Source: Allobrachymonas denitrificans DSM 15123
GTDB taxonomy: Bacteria; Pseudomonadota; Gammaproteobacteria; Burkholderiales; Burkholderiaceae_C
Assembly (NCBI RefSeq): GCF_900110225.1
Contig: NZ_FOCW01000001.1
Coordinates: forward strand, 434,001-498,000
DNA: 64,000 nt
Direction: 5' to 3'
A model generated the notes under the pieces. It was not told where the DNA came from and did not search any database. It saw nothing but the letters and a program-made list of their open reading frames with translations. Of the stretch, positions 25,465 through 34,427 are shown piece by piece. The position numbers and the translations under genes were made by a program. Positions within the stretch are counted from its first letter, which is position 1. Every line of letters starts with the position of its first letter.

Positions 25465-26382
25465 ATGCTTCCCTCCAAAGCCCAAATCATCGAACTCGGC
25501 CCGCGTGACGGCCTGCAGAACGAAAAGCAGACCGTGCCCACCGAGATCAAGGTCGACCTGATCCACCGCCTGGTGGATGCCGGCGTGACAAAGCTGGAAA
25601 CCACCAGCTTTGTCAGCCCCAAGTGGGTGCCGCAGATGGGCGACAACACTGAGGTGATGAACGCGATCCAGCGCAAGCCGGGCGTGGTCTATTCGGTGCT
25701 GGTGCCCAACATGAAGGGCTACGAGGCAGCGGTGCTGACGAAGCCCGACGAAGTGACGGTGTTTGGCGCGGCCAGCGAAGCCTTCAGCCAGAAGAACATC
25801 AACTGCTCTATCGCAGAAAGCATCGAGCGCTTTGCGCCGGTGGTCGAGGCGGCGCTGGCTGCAGGCATGAAAGTGCGCGCCGCCATGAGCTGCACAGTGG
25901 GTTGCCCCTACGAGGGTGAGATCGCTCCCGAGCGCGTGGACTACCTTGCGGGCCTGCTGAAGAACATCGGCGTGCAGCAGGTGGCCGTGGCCGACACCAT
26001 TGGCGTCGGCACGCCGCTCAAGGTGCAGCGCGCGATCGAGGCGACGCTGAAGCACTTCAGCGTGGACCAGATCAGCGGCCACTTCCACGACACCTATGGC
26101 CAGGCACTGGCCAACACGCTGGCTGCGGTGCAGATGGGCGTGTGGCAGCACGAGACCTCCGTCGCCGGCCTGGGCGGCTGCCCCTACGCCAAGGGTGCAA
26201 CCGGCAACGTGGCGACCGAAGATGTGGTCTACATGCTGCACGGCATGGGCATCGACACCGGCATCGATCTGGACAAGCTGATCGACGCCGGCCAGATGAT
26301 CAGCGACTTCCTGAACCGTCCGTCCGGCTCGCGCGTGGCGCGCGCGCTGCTGACCAAGCGCGCGTCGGCTGCCTGCGCCTGA
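25465..26382 (+). CDS. liuE: Hydroxymethylglutaryl-CoA lyase
   Basis: It cleaves HMG-CoA to acetoacetate and acetyl-CoA, the last step of leucine degradation. The 305-residue TIM-barrel enzyme has the metal-site start IIELGPRDGLQNE with the catalytic Arg and Asp. It also has the HFHDTYGQALAN histidine motif and the lyase signature GLGGCPYAKGATGNVATEDV with its catalytic Cys. Length is typical. It is the final gene of the cluster and its product acetoacetate is the substrate of ScoAB at 60.4 kb. A GC-rich inverted repeat at 26397-26420 could end transcription but has no U-tract. Confidence 0.95.
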   Translation: MLPSKAQIIELGPRDGLQNEKQTVPTEIKVDLIHRLVDAGVTKLETTSFVSPKWVPQMGDNTEVMNAIQRKPGVVYSVLVPNMKGYEAAVLTKPDEVTVFGAASEAFSQKNINCSIAESIERFAPVVEAALAAGMKVRAAMSCTVGCPYEGEIAPERVDYLAGLLKNIGVQQVAVADTIGVGTPLKVQRAIEATLKHFSVDQISGHFHDTYGQALANTLAAVQMGVWQHETSVAGLGGCPYAKGATGNVATEDVVYMLHGMGIDTGIDLDKLIDAGQMISDFLNRPSGSRVARALLTKRASAACA

Positions 26383-26486
26383 TGCGCCAGAAACCCGGGC
26401 GGTGACGCAGGTCGCCGCCCTGATGCCGTGGTGGCACGCATGTTGAATACGGAAGCAAGGCCGCCACCAGCGCCGGGGCGCCGATA

Positions 26487-26747
26487 ATGGCGGCAATGAC
26501 TGCATCCACCCGTTCCACCGAGAAAGAGGCGCAAGCCCTGGCCGCGCGCGTTGCCTGCGCGCTGGCCATGCCACAATGCCCCTCGCCCTGCATCAACGTC
26601 TGCCAGATCGATCCGGCCAGCGGCTTGTGCCGTGGCTGCTGGCGCACGCTGGACGAGATCGCGCACTGGTCGGTGCTGGACGAGGAGGAGAAGCAGGCCA
26701 TCTGGCGTGCGCTGCCGGCGCGCAGCCAGACCTTCGTGCCACGCTGA
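26487..26747 (+). CDS. DUF1289 family small protein
   Basis: A protein of 83-86 residues with the four-cysteine pattern CPSPCINVCQIDPASGLCRGC, then W-R-T-L-D-E-I and a C-terminal helix, matching DUF1289, a probable metal or Fe-S binding family of unknown function. Two in-frame ATGs exist (26487 and 26496). A GATAAT hexamer at 26483-26488 overlaps the first, so if it is a -10 element the second ATG would be the start of a leaderless message. The next gene begins 11 bp downstream, so the two are probably co-transcribed. Confidence 0.8.
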   Translation: MAAMTASTRSTEKEAQALAARVACALAMPQCPSPCINVCQIDPASGLCRGCWRTLDEIAHWSVLDEEEKQAIWRALPARSQTFVPR

Positions 26748-26758
26748 GGAGTACTGCA

Positions 26759-27394
26759 GTGCCCACCATCCACTTCTATTTCGACTTTGTCTCTCCCTAC
26801 GCCTACGTGGCCTTTCACGCCTTGCCGCGTACGCTGGCGGGCCTGCCATACCAGGTGGTGCACCGTCCGCTGGTGCTGGGAGCCTTGCTGAAGGCGCATG
26901 GCACGCCGGTGCCGGTCAGCCTGCCACCCAAGCGCGACTGGCTGTTCCGCCACGCCAGCTGGCTGGCGCGTGAGCAGGGGCTGGATTTTGCCCTGCCGGC
27001 CGTCCATCCGTTCAATTCCATCCCCTGGCTGCGCATGGCGCTGGCTGCCAGTCCGCAGGGCGAGCCCGGGCGCCATGTGTGCGAAACCCTGTTCAATGCC
27101 ATCTGGCAGGGCGGGCGTGATGTCGATGATGCCGCGCTGCGCGATGCGGTGTGGCAGGAACTGGTGCGTGAACTGCCGGCGGTGCGTGATCCAGCAGAGG
27201 CGGCGGTCAAGGAGGAGCTGTTTGCCATTGGTGAAGCGGCGTTGCAGCATGGCGTGTTTGGCGTTCCCTCCTGCGTGCTGTTGCCCGAAGAAGAGGGCGG
27301 CGCTCCAGAGCTGTTCTGGGGCGTGGAAGGCCTGCCCATGCTGCGTGAGGCCCTGCTCGCGCGCACGGCCGCCGTGGAGGCGTCCGAGGCATGA
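26759..27394 (+). CDS. DsbA-fold protein, 2-hydroxychromene-2-carboxylate isomerase family
   Basis: A 211-residue cytoplasmic thioredoxin-fold protein of the glutathione S-transferase kappa/HCCA isomerase group. It begins with [13 protein letters not shown], where the Ser-Pro replaces the redox CxxC of DsbA. The late [10 protein letters not shown] carries the cis-Pro loop, and [10 protein letters not shown] closes the fold. It may act on glutathione adducts or aromatic intermediates, and the true substrate is unknown. The GTG start at 26759 is preceded by AGGAG. The stop overlaps the dtd start by 4 bp (ATGA). Confidence 0.85.
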   Translation: MPTIHFYFDFVSPYAYVAFHALPRTLAGLPYQVVHRPLVLGALLKAHGTPVPVSLPPKRDWLFRHASWLAREQGLDFALPAVHPFNSIPWLRMALAASPQGEPGRHVCETLFNAIWQGGRDVDDAALRDAVWQELVRELPAVRDPAEAAVKEELFAIGEAALQHGVFGVPSCVLLPEEEGGAPELFWGVEGLPMLREALLARTAAVEASEA

Positions 27395-27846
27395 AAGCCC
27401 TGCTGCAACGGGTGCGCGAGGCGAGTGTGACGGTGGAAGGCAGCGTGGTCGGGCAGATCGGGCCCGGTCTGCTGGTGTTGCTGTGTGCCGAGCCCCAAGA
27501 CACCGAGGCCGTTGCCGACAGGATGCTCGCCAAGATCCTGAAGCTGCGCATTTTCAGTGACGATGCCGGCAAGATGAACCGAAGCGTGCAGGATCTGGAC
27601 GGTGCAGGCACGCCCGGCGGGCTGCTGCTGGTCAGCCAGTTCACGCTGGCTGCGGATTGCAGCGGCGGCAACCGGCCCAGCTTTACCGCTGCGGCACCCG
27701 CCGCCCTGGGCAAGGCGCTGTACGACTACAGCGTCGCACAGGCCACCACCCTGCTTCCGCACGTGGCCAGCGGTGTGTTCGGCGCCGACATGCAGGTCGC
27801 GCTGGTCAATGACGGGCCGGTGACGATCTGGCTCGAGATGGCCTGA
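27391..27846 (+). CDS. dtd: D-aminoacyl-tRNA deacylase
   Basis: It hydrolyses D-aminoacyl-tRNAs, and Gly-tRNA-Ala, to keep D-amino acids out of proteins. At 151 residues it is full length. The family motifs [11 protein letters not shown] (substrate-binding SQxTL) and [11 protein letters not shown] (the Gly-cisPro of NxGPxT) are both present. The ATG overlaps the stop of the preceding isomerase gene by 4 bp. The last 14 bases, TCGAGATGGCCTGA including the stop, are repeated 2 bases downstream, a small tandem duplication with a 16-bp period. Confidence 0.95.
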   Translation: MKALLQRVREASVTVEGSVVGQIGPGLLVLLCAEPQDTEAVADRMLAKILKLRIFSDDAGKMNRSVQDLDGAGTPGGLLLVSQFTLAADCSGGNRPSFTAAAPAALGKALYDYSVAQATTLLPHVASGVFGADMQVALVNDGPVTIWLEMA

Positions 27847-27909
27847 GTTCGAGATGGCCTGATACAGGCAGGAATCCTGTGGCCAGGCCGCGGTGCGGTG
27901 TGCTCCACG

Positions 27910-28138
27910 TCAGTCGATGTTGCCTTGCAGGGCCATCGCCAGCGCTGCCATCTTGTCGAGTGCAAGGCGAAACGACTCCGGCAATACACCTTCTACGAAG
28001 GTACCTGGGAGACCTTCAGCTCCGGGAAAGTCATCCAGCAGCGCAGCAAGCACATAAAAGTGGCCTTTTGAACGCAAGGCCAAGCCGCAATTCGGCCGCA
28101 GGTAGCGCCGAGGCGGGAAGGCGGTGCGCCTGTGTCAT
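27910..28138 (-). pseudogene. Possible frameshifted small gene
   Basis: No intact gene fills 27847-28273. On the minus strand an ATG at 28138 opens a frame (MTQAHRLPASALPAAELRLG). Near 28065-28085 a better frame takes over and reads GHFYVLAALLDDFPGAEGLP, then VEGVLPESFRLALDKMAALA, before a TGA at 27910-27912. The composition of the joined product is protein-like, and a single frameshift would give a protein of about 76 residues. A short intact gene starting at a TTG (28083 or 28077) is the alternative. The family is not recognised, so this is a low-confidence call. Confidence 0.3.
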
Positions 28139-28198
28139 ACGGACCGATGACAGGGCTAGCAGAAAACCGGTAAAGCACAATGTCAATGTCGCACTAGG

Positions 28199-28219
28199 GT
28201 AAACCCGTATATGGTTTAC
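28199..28219. repeat. Inverted repeat upstream of the permease gene
   Basis: GTAAACC (28199-28205) and GGTTTAC (28213-28219) flank a 7-base spacer, and a related TAAACCCGTA block recurs just downstream. It lies about 55 bp before the permease ATG and could be an operator. A half-match to the LiuR-like box (TTTACGT) is probably coincidental. Confidence 0.35.
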
Positions 28220-28273
28220 GTGAATCATCGGTATAAACCCGTACTTTGTAGTTCAACTAACAATTTGATACCC

Positions 28274-29701
28274 ATGCCCATTCAACGCGAATACGGCGCC
28301 GAGCATCCGTTCTGGAAAGCCGGCCCCTTCAAGATCCGACTGCCTTTCATCCACTACCGCTGGGAATTCCCGGAAATGGTGCAGGGCCTGTTCATGTTTG
28401 TCGTGAGCCTCGGCATGATCCCGCTGCTCATGAAATATCTGGCCATGCCCTACGAAGCGGCGCTGGCCTTCTGCGTGATCGCCGGCATCGGCTACCTGCT
28501 GCCGGCCCTGATGGGTGTGCCGCTGGTGCCGGGATGGATCACGCCCGCGATTCCGGTGGTGCTGCTCTACCTGCAGAACTTCGAGCCCGGCCCGGAAGCC
28601 GTGCGCGCCATGTTTGCGCTGCAGGTCGAAGTGTTCATCATCTTTCTGGTGCTGGGGCTGACCGGTCTGGGCAACAAGCTGGTGACGCTGATTCCCAACT
28701 CGCTCAAGTCAGGCATCATCATTGGCGCCGGTATTGCCGCCATGATGGGTGAACTGAAAACCGGCGGCCGCATCGACGCCACGCCGATTTCCCTGCTGAT
28801 CGGTTCCATCGTTTCCGCCTACATCCTGTTCTCGCTGTCGTTCAAGCACATCGTCGAGACCAACCGCTTCGCCAAGATCATCTCCAACTTCGGCATGATC
28901 CCCGGCATGCTGATCGCCATGGCCATCGGCTGGGCGGTGAGCGAGTACCCGCTGCCCGATATCGAGTGGGGTATCACCCAGCCCGACTTCGCGCTGATGA
29001 TGAACTATCTGGTGTACACCACCGGCATGCCCAGCACCGAGATGTTCCTGCTGGCCATTCCCACCGCCATCATCGCCTACGTGATCGCCTTTGGTGACAT
29101 TCTGGTCGGCTTTGCCCTGTGCAAGCGCGTGGATCACCTGCGCCAGGACGAGGTGATCGAGCTGGACGTGACGCGCGTGCACATCGTGACCGCGCTGCGC
29201 AACGGCCTGCATGCCCTGCTGGCACCGTGGCCGGGTCTGGCCGGTCCGCTGTGGACGGCGGCACACGCCACCGTGGCCGAGCGCTATGCCCTGGGTCGCA
29301 AGGCGATGGACTCCATCTATTCCGGTGGCGGTACCTTCTGGATCACCGGCCTGATCGCCGTGTTCATGCTGCCGCTGGTGTCGGTGTTCAAGCCGGTGCT
29401 GCCGATTGCCCTGTCGCTGACGCTGGTGCTGACTGCCTACATCTGCATCATGGTGGGCATGGAAGAGTTGAAGAACTCCGCCGAGCGTGGCGTGGCAGGC
29501 ATTGTGGCGGTGACGCTGGCCATGCCCGACGCCAAGGCCACCGTGTACGCGGTGGTGATCGGTCTGACGCTGTACTGGCTGATCGAGCGTCCCAACGCGG
29601 CACAGCGCAGCAAGCGCGACCTGAGCATCATTGCCGACGACACTGCTTCCATCGAAGCCGGTGACGAGCACGGCCAGGCGCTGAAGAAGCCCAACAGCTG
29701 A
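28274..29701 (+). CDS. NCS2/SLC23-like permease (nucleobase-type transporter)
   Basis: A 475-residue inner-membrane protein with about 12 hydrophobic segments, starting with LPFIHYRWEFPEMVQGLFMF and including LIPNSLKSGIIIGAGIAAMM and AIIAYVIAFGDILVGFALC. The organisation resembles solute carrier 23 (xanthine/uracil permease) proteins, but the canonical substrate motifs are not obvious, so the solute is unknown. The ATG at 28274 gives the natural start, while the in-frame extension to 28211 runs through a putative operator. The polar C-terminal tail is cytoplasmic-like. No purine or pyrimidine genes are nearby. Confidence 0.75.
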   Translation: MPIQREYGAEHPFWKAGPFKIRLPFIHYRWEFPEMVQGLFMFVVSLGMIPLLMKYLAMPYEAALAFCVIAGIGYLLPALMGVPLVPGWITPAIPVVLLYLQNFEPGPEAVRAMFALQVEVFIIFLVLGLTGLGNKLVTLIPNSLKSGIIIGAGIAAMMGELKTGGRIDATPISLLIGSIVSAYILFSLSFKHIVETNRFAKIISNFGMIPGMLIAMAIGWAVSEYPLPDIEWGITQPDFALMMNYLVYTTGMPSTEMFLLAIPTAIIAYVIAFGDILVGFALCKRVDHLRQDEVIELDVTRVHIVTALRNGLHALLAPWPGLAGPLWTAAHATVAERYALGRKAMDSIYSGGGTFWITGLIAVFMLPLVSVFKPVLPIALSLTLVLTAYICIMVGMEELKNSAERGVAGIVAVTLAMPDAKATVYAVVIGLTLYWLIERPNAAQRSKRDLSIIADDTASIEAGDEHGQALKKPNS

Positions 29702-29727
29702 TTCTGACTGCCTCCGGTACTTTGCAT

Positions 29728-29745
29728 GGCCCACTTCGGTGGGCC
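29728..29745 (+). terminator. Hairpin terminator after the permease gene
   Basis: GGCCCAC (29728-29734) pairs with GTGGGCC (29739-29745) around a TTCG tetraloop, followed by TTGTC. The U-tract is weak. Confidence 0.6.
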
Positions 29746-29861
29746 TTGTCGTGTCTGGAGTGGCATGAACGCGCGAATCCGGTGCGGTCGCGCCCTGCGT
29801 ATCAGATACGACGCATGGGATCGAACTGGCCAATCTGGATGCGTGCGACCTGCCTTGCGTA

Positions 29862-30764
29862 TCAGGTGCGTGTGGCAGCCTTGGGTGCGGCCTGCGACAC
29901 CACCAGCCACAAGGCCAGCCCGATCATGCCGCCACCGGCCAGATGGGCCCAGGATACCTGCTCACCCAGAAACAGGGCGCCCCAGAGCACCCCGAACGCT
30001 GGCACCAGGAACGTGACCGTCAGCGAGCGCACCGGGCCGATGTCCTCCATCAGCCGGAAGAACAGGATATAGGCCCAGGCCGTGCAGAGCAGCCCCAGCG
30101 CTGCCAGCGCCAGCCACAGCATCGGAGTACCCCAGCTGGCCGGTGGTGCCGCCAGCGTGGACGTGGCAAAGAAGGGCAGCAGCAACAGGGTGGCGCCAAA
30201 CTGGCTGCCCATGGCGACCAGCTTGGGATCCAGCCCACCACGTTGATGGATCCAGCGCTGGGTCAAAAATCCGGAAAACCCGTAGCAGCTGGTGGCCACC
30301 AGACAGGCCAGTGCGCCCAGCATTTCCGGCCAGCCGATGGCAACCGGTCCGACGGCCGTGAGCAGGGTCACACCTGCCAGCCCGGTGATGACGCCGACCA
30401 GCTTGCGCGGGGAGATGGCTTCCTGGAAGAACAGGGCGCCGATCAGCACCCCCATGAGGGGCGCCGTGGCATTGAAGATGGCCGAGTACCCCGCCGGCAA
30501 CAGGCGTGCCGCAAAGGTGTACATCAGGAAGGGAATGCCCGAGTTGATGGCCCCGAGCAACAGGGTCTGCCGGAACTTGCCCTGGAACTGCCAGCGCGTG
30601 CGCAGCACCATCAGGATGACGATCAGTCCCAGGGAGGCAAACAGCACCCGGAAAAAGGCGGTGGGGACGGCGCCGAGCACCGGCGCCACCATGCGCATGA
30701 ACAGGAAGCTGAAGCCCCAGATGGCGCCCAGCAGCAGGAGCCGCGCGTAGCTGGAATAGTGCAT
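29862..30764 (-). CDS. EamA/DMT-family transporter
   Basis: A 300-residue inner-membrane protein of the drug/metabolite transporter superfamily, with two repeated EamA halves and about ten membrane segments. The first half begins LLLLGAIWGFSFLFMRM and holds the conserved FNATAPLMGVLIGALFFQE signature. The second half ends with FLVPAFGVLWGALFLGEQVS. Members export amino acids or other metabolites, and the substrate here is unknown. It reads toward ilvD's 3' side on the same strand (ilvD is upstream, 72 bp away) and may be part of its transcript. Confidence 0.88.
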   Translation of the reverse strand: MHYSSYARLLLLGAIWGFSFLFMRMVAPVLGAVPTAFFRVLFASLGLIVILMVLRTRWQFQGKFRQTLLLGAINSGIPFLMYTFAARLLPAGYSAIFNATAPLMGVLIGALFFQEAISPRKLVGVITGLAGVTLLTAVGPVAIGWPEMLGALACLVATSCYGFSGFLTQRWIHQRGGLDPKLVAMGSQFGATLLLLPFFATSTLAAPPASWGTPMLWLALAALGLLCTAWAYILFFRLMEDIGPVRSLTVTFLVPAFGVLWGALFLGEQVSWAHLAGGGMIGLALWLVVSQAAPKAATRT

Positions 30765-30836
30765 GGTCCGGTCTCAGGCAAAGGGATGCAGCCTGATGGC
30801 GCAGACGCTGCAGTATTCAATCAGGCACCGCGCGTA

Positions 30837-32705
30837 TCAGCGCTCCACCTGGCTCACGTCACGCACCGCACCGGTATCGGCGCTGGTGGTCATGGCGGCG
30901 TAGGCGCGCAGGGCAGCCGACACCACGCGGTCGCGCTTGACCGGCTTCCAGGCCTGCCCCTTGCCCTTGGCTTCCATGGCAGCGCGGCGCTGTGCCAGCA
31001 CCTCGTCGCTCACGGCAAGATGGATGCTGCGTTTCGGGATGTCGATCTCGATGGTGTCACCTTCTTCCACCAGGCCGATGTTGCCGCCTTCGGCCGCTTC
31101 CGGAGAGGCGTGGCCGATGCTCAGGCCCGAAGTGCCACCGGAGAAGCGGCCATCGGTCAGCAGCGCGCAGGCAGCGCCCAGGTGCTTGGACTTGAGGTAG
31201 CTGGTGGGGTAGAGCATTTCCTGCATGCCGGGGCCGCCCTTGGGGCCTTCGTAGCGGATCACCACCACGTCGCCGGCCACCACCTGGTCACCCAGGATGG
31301 CCTCGACGGCAGCGTCCTGGCTCTCGAACACGCGGGCACGGCCGGTGAACTTCCAGATGCTTTCATCGACGCCGGCCGTCTTGACCACGCAGCCGCGCTC
31401 GGCCAGGTTGCCGAAGAGTACGGCCAGGCCGCCTTCCAGCGAGTAGGCATGTTCCTTGTCGCGGATGCAGCCGTCGGCGCGGTCGGTGTCCAGGCGCGGG
31501 TAGACGCGGCTCTGGCTGAATGCCTGCGTGGTGCGGATGCCGCCCGGAGCGGCCAGGTAGCGCTGGTGTGCGGCGCTGCCTTCGGCGTTCTGCATCACGT
31601 CCCATTGCTGCAGGGCATCCTTCAGCGTGGGAGCGTGCACGGTGGAAACACCGGTCTGCAGCAGACCGGCGCGGTCCAGTTCGGCCAGGATGGCAATCAC
31701 GCCGCCGGCGCGGTGCACATCTTCCATGTGGTACTTCTGGGTGGCCGGTGCCACCTTGCACAGGCAGGGCACGAGACGGCTCAGACGGTCCACATCGGCC
31801 ATGCGGAAGTCCACACCGGCTTCAGTGGCAGCCGCCAGCAGGTGCAGGATGGTGTTGGTGGAACCGCCCATGGCGATGTCCAGGCTCATGGCGTTCTCGA
31901 ACGCGGCCTTGGTGGCGATGTTGAGCGGCAGCACGCTGGCATCGTCCTGCTCGTAGTAGCGGCGGGCCAGATCGACGATCAGGCGGCCGGCTTCCAGGAA
32001 CAGTTCCTTGCGCTGCGCGTGCGTGGCCACCAGCGAACCGTTGCCGGGCAGGGACAGGCCCAATGCCTCGGTCAGGCAGTTCATGGAGTTGGCGGTGAAC
32101 ATGCCGGAGCAGGAGCCGCAGGTGGGGCAGGCGCTGCGCTCGACCTGGGCCACGGTCTCGTCGGACACGCTGCTGTCGCCGGCCTCGATCATGGCGTCGA
32201 TCAGGTCCAGTTTGCGCTCGACCTTGTTGCCGTCGGCAATGGCGATCACCTTGCCGGCTTCCATCGGGCCGCCGGAGACGAAGATGGTCGGGATGTTCAG
32301 GCGCATGGCGGCCATCAGCATGCCGGGGGTGATCTTGTCGCAGTTGCTGATGCAGACCAGGGCGTCGGCGCAGTGCGCGTTGACCATGTATTCCACGCTG
32401 TCGGCGATCAGGTCGCGGCTGGGCAGGCTGTACAGCATGCCGCTGTGGCCCATGGCGATGCCGTCGTCGATGGCGATGGTGTTGAATTCCTTGGCGATGC
32501 CGCCGGCCGCCTCGATTTCACGCGCCACCAGCTGGCCCAGATCATGCAGGTGCACGTGGCCGGGGACGAACTGGGTGAAGGAGTTGGCGATGGCAATGAT
32601 CGGCTTGCCGAAGTCGGCGTCGGTCATGCCGGTGGCACGCCACAGGGCGCGGGCGCCGGCCATGTTGCGGCCGTGCGTGGAAGTCTTGGAACGGTAGGCG
32701 GGCAC
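30837..32705 (-). CDS. ilvD: Dihydroxy-acid dehydratase
   Basis: It dehydrates 2,3-dihydroxy-isovalerate and -3-methylvalerate to the keto acids of valine and isoleucine synthesis, using an Fe-S cluster. The 622 residues start [19 protein letters not shown], the standard N-terminus. The cluster cysteines appear in [11 protein letters not shown] and [19 protein letters not shown], and a late [11 protein letters not shown] is conserved. The GTG at 32705 follows AAGGAA with good spacing, so the 14-codon extension to the ATG at 32747 is rejected. The gene is divergent from a CoA-transferase gene. Confidence 0.96.
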   Translation of the reverse strand: MPAYRSKTSTHGRNMAGARALWRATGMTDADFGKPIIAIANSFTQFVPGHVHLHDLGQLVAREIEAAGGIAKEFNTIAIDDGIAMGHSGMLYSLPSRDLIADSVEYMVNAHCADALVCISNCDKITPGMLMAAMRLNIPTIFVSGGPMEAGKVIAIADGNKVERKLDLIDAMIEAGDSSVSDETVAQVERSACPTCGSCSGMFTANSMNCLTEALGLSLPGNGSLVATHAQRKELFLEAGRLIVDLARRYYEQDDASVLPLNIATKAAFENAMSLDIAMGGSTNTILHLLAAATEAGVDFRMADVDRLSRLVPCLCKVAPATQKYHMEDVHRAGGVIAILAELDRAGLLQTGVSTVHAPTLKDALQQWDVMQNAEGSAAHQRYLAAPGGIRTTQAFSQSRVYPRLDTDRADGCIRDKEHAYSLEGGLAVLFGNLAERGCVVKTAGVDESIWKFTGRARVFESQDAAVEAILGDQVVAGDVVVIRYEGPKGGPGMQEMLYPTSYLKSKHLGAACALLTDGRFSGGTSGLSIGHASPEAAEGGNIGLVEEGDTIEIDIPKRSIHLAVSDEVLAQRRAAMEAKGKGQAWKPVKRDRVVSAALRAYAAMTTSADTGAVRDVSQVER

Positions 32706-32831
32706 GGGGAATTCCTTGTGTGGTGATGCCGGGCAGTCAGTGTCCACGGCATCCTGCGATTATGCCAAATCGACCGGAGACGACTGCCTGTAGGGTCGTC
32801 CCGTGGCCGGGGAATCGGCCCTGCCGTTTTG

Positions 32832-32868
32832 GGGGTGTTTGAACGGGAGTTTTCATAGAGAACACCCC
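32832..32868. repeat. Inverted repeat in the ilvD/CoA-transferase divergent region
   Basis: GGGGTGTT (32832-32839) and AACACCCC (32861-32868) are separated by 21 bases. TTGACA at 32871-32876 lies directly beside the right arm and may be the -35 of the plus-strand gene, so the repeat could be an operator. A -10 element near 32894 is poor. Confidence 0.4.
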
Positions 32869-32915
32869 TATTGACAATGGTAAAATCCTACTAGTTGTAA
32901 AAGGAGAGGTTGACC

Positions 32916-34262
32916 ATGGGAATGAACGAGCAAAATCTGTATCAACAAAAGCATGTCTCCGCCGAAGTGGCTGCTGCAGTGGTGAAGTCGGGCGACACGG
33001 TGTTTGTCGGCGAGTTCGCGCAGAACGTCGAGGCATTCGACACGGCTCTGGCTGCGCGCCGCAGCGAACTGCAGGAAGTGAACCTGATCACCACCACGCG
33101 CCTGAAGCCGCTGGCCTGCGTCGAGGCTGATCCGACGCGCGAATCCTTCATCTGGAACGACTGGCACTTCTCCGGCCTGGGCCGCAAGTGTGCCGAGCGT
33201 GGCCTGGCAAGCTACATCCCCTTCTCCTACCATCAGGGCCCGAAGGCCGTGCGCCTGTACGAGAGCCCGGATGTGGCGGTGGCGCAGGTCACGCCCATGG
33301 ATGCCAACGGCTTCTTCAACTTCTCGACCAGCTGCTCGATGACGCCGGACTACCTGCGCAAGGCCAAGAAGGCGATTCTCGAGGTCAACACCACGGTGCC
33401 GCGCTGCCTGGGCGGCCGTGACGAGGGCATCCACATTTCCGAGATCGACATGGTGATCGAGGGCCCCAACACGCCGCTGGTGCAGCTGCCCGAAACCCAG
33501 GCCAGCGAGGCCGATATGGGCATTGCCAAGCACGTGATGCAGCTGCTGGAGGATGGTGCCACCATCCAGCTCGGCATTGGCGCGCTACCCAACATCGTGG
33601 GCTCCATGATTGCGCACAGCGACCTGAAGGATCTGGGCGTGCACACCGAGATGCTGGCCGACTCCTATGTCGACATGTACGAGGCCGGCCGCATCACCGG
33701 CAAGCACAAGAGCATCGACCAGGGCAAGATGGTGTACACCTTTGCCATGGGCTCGCAGAAGCTGTACGACTTCCTCGACAACAACCCGGCAGCCGCCATC
33801 TATCCGGTGGACTACACCAACGACCCCTGCGTGATCGGCCGCAACCCCAAGGTGTTCGCCATCAACAACGCCATCGAGGTGGACCTGTTCACGCAGGTGT
33901 CCAGCGAATCGTCCGGCACGCGCCAGATTTCCGGCACCGGCGGCCAGCTGGACTTCATCCTGGGTGCCTTCAACTCCGAAGGCGGCAAGGGCCTGATCTG
34001 CATCAGCTCCACCTACAAGCAGAAGGATGGCACCATGGCTTCGCGCATCGTGCCCACGCTGTCGCCCGGCTCGATCGTGACCTGCCCGCGTTCGCTGGTG
34101 CATTACGTGGTGACCGAGTTCGGCTACGCCCAGATGAAGGGCAAGTCGACCTGGCAGCGTGCCGAGGCGCTGATCAACATCGCGCACCCGGATTTCCGTG
34201 ACCAGCTGATCAAGGATGCGGAAGCCATGGGCATCTGGCGCCGTTCCAACAAGATCGTCTGA
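32916..34262 (+). CDS. Acetyl-CoA hydrolase/4-hydroxybutyrate CoA-transferase family protein (copy 1)
   Basis: A 448-residue class I CoA-transferase-like enzyme that moves CoA between a short carboxylic acid and acetyl-CoA or similar, through a glutamyl-CoA thioester. The segment LGVHTEML places the probable catalytic Glu at residue 245. SGTGGQLDFILGAFNSEGGKG and VTEFGYAQMKGKS are typical C-terminal blocks. The ATG at 32916 follows AAGGAGAGG at 32901-32909. A strong terminator separates it from a second member of the same family 166 bp downstream, so the two are transcribed separately. The physiological acyl donor and acceptor are not known. Confidence 0.85.
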   Translation: MGMNEQNLYQQKHVSAEVAAAVVKSGDTVFVGEFAQNVEAFDTALAARRSELQEVNLITTTRLKPLACVEADPTRESFIWNDWHFSGLGRKCAERGLASYIPFSYHQGPKAVRLYESPDVAVAQVTPMDANGFFNFSTSCSMTPDYLRKAKKAILEVNTTVPRCLGGRDEGIHISEIDMVIEGPNTPLVQLPETQASEADMGIAKHVMQLLEDGATIQLGIGALPNIVGSMIAHSDLKDLGVHTEMLADSYVDMYEAGRITGKHKSIDQGKMVYTFAMGSQKLYDFLDNNPAAAIYPVDYTNDPCVIGRNPKVFAINNAIEVDLFTQVSSESSGTRQISGTGGQLDFILGAFNSEGGKGLICISSTYKQKDGTMASRIVPTLSPGSIVTCPRSLVHYVVTEFGYAQMKGKSTWQRAEALINIAHPDFRDQLIKDAEAMGIWRRSNKIV

Positions 34263-34285
34263 CGCCGCTCTTGTCCGTCATGCAG

Positions 34286-34311
34286 GCGCGCCCCTCGGGG
34301 CGCGCTTTTTC
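34286..34311 (+). terminator. Rho-independent terminator between the two CoA-transferase genes
   Basis: GCGCGCCCC (34286-34294) pairs with GGGGCGCGC (34297-34305), followed directly by TTTTTC. It is the textbook form of a strong terminator. Confidence 0.9.
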
Positions 34312-34427
34312 TTGTGCAGGCTCAAACGTTCAAGCCCGCTTCGGCTGGCCATTCAATAGGATTGCGTAGTACGATAGAAGGTTAGGAAAATCCCTTACTC
34401 ACCCCTACGCGAAACACAGGAGCAAGA

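Noticed and set aside
29943..32726. 927-codon open frame on the plus strand opposite an EamA gene and ilvD
   Set aside because: It is the antisense of two well-supported genes and is low-complexity (Gly, His, Gln).
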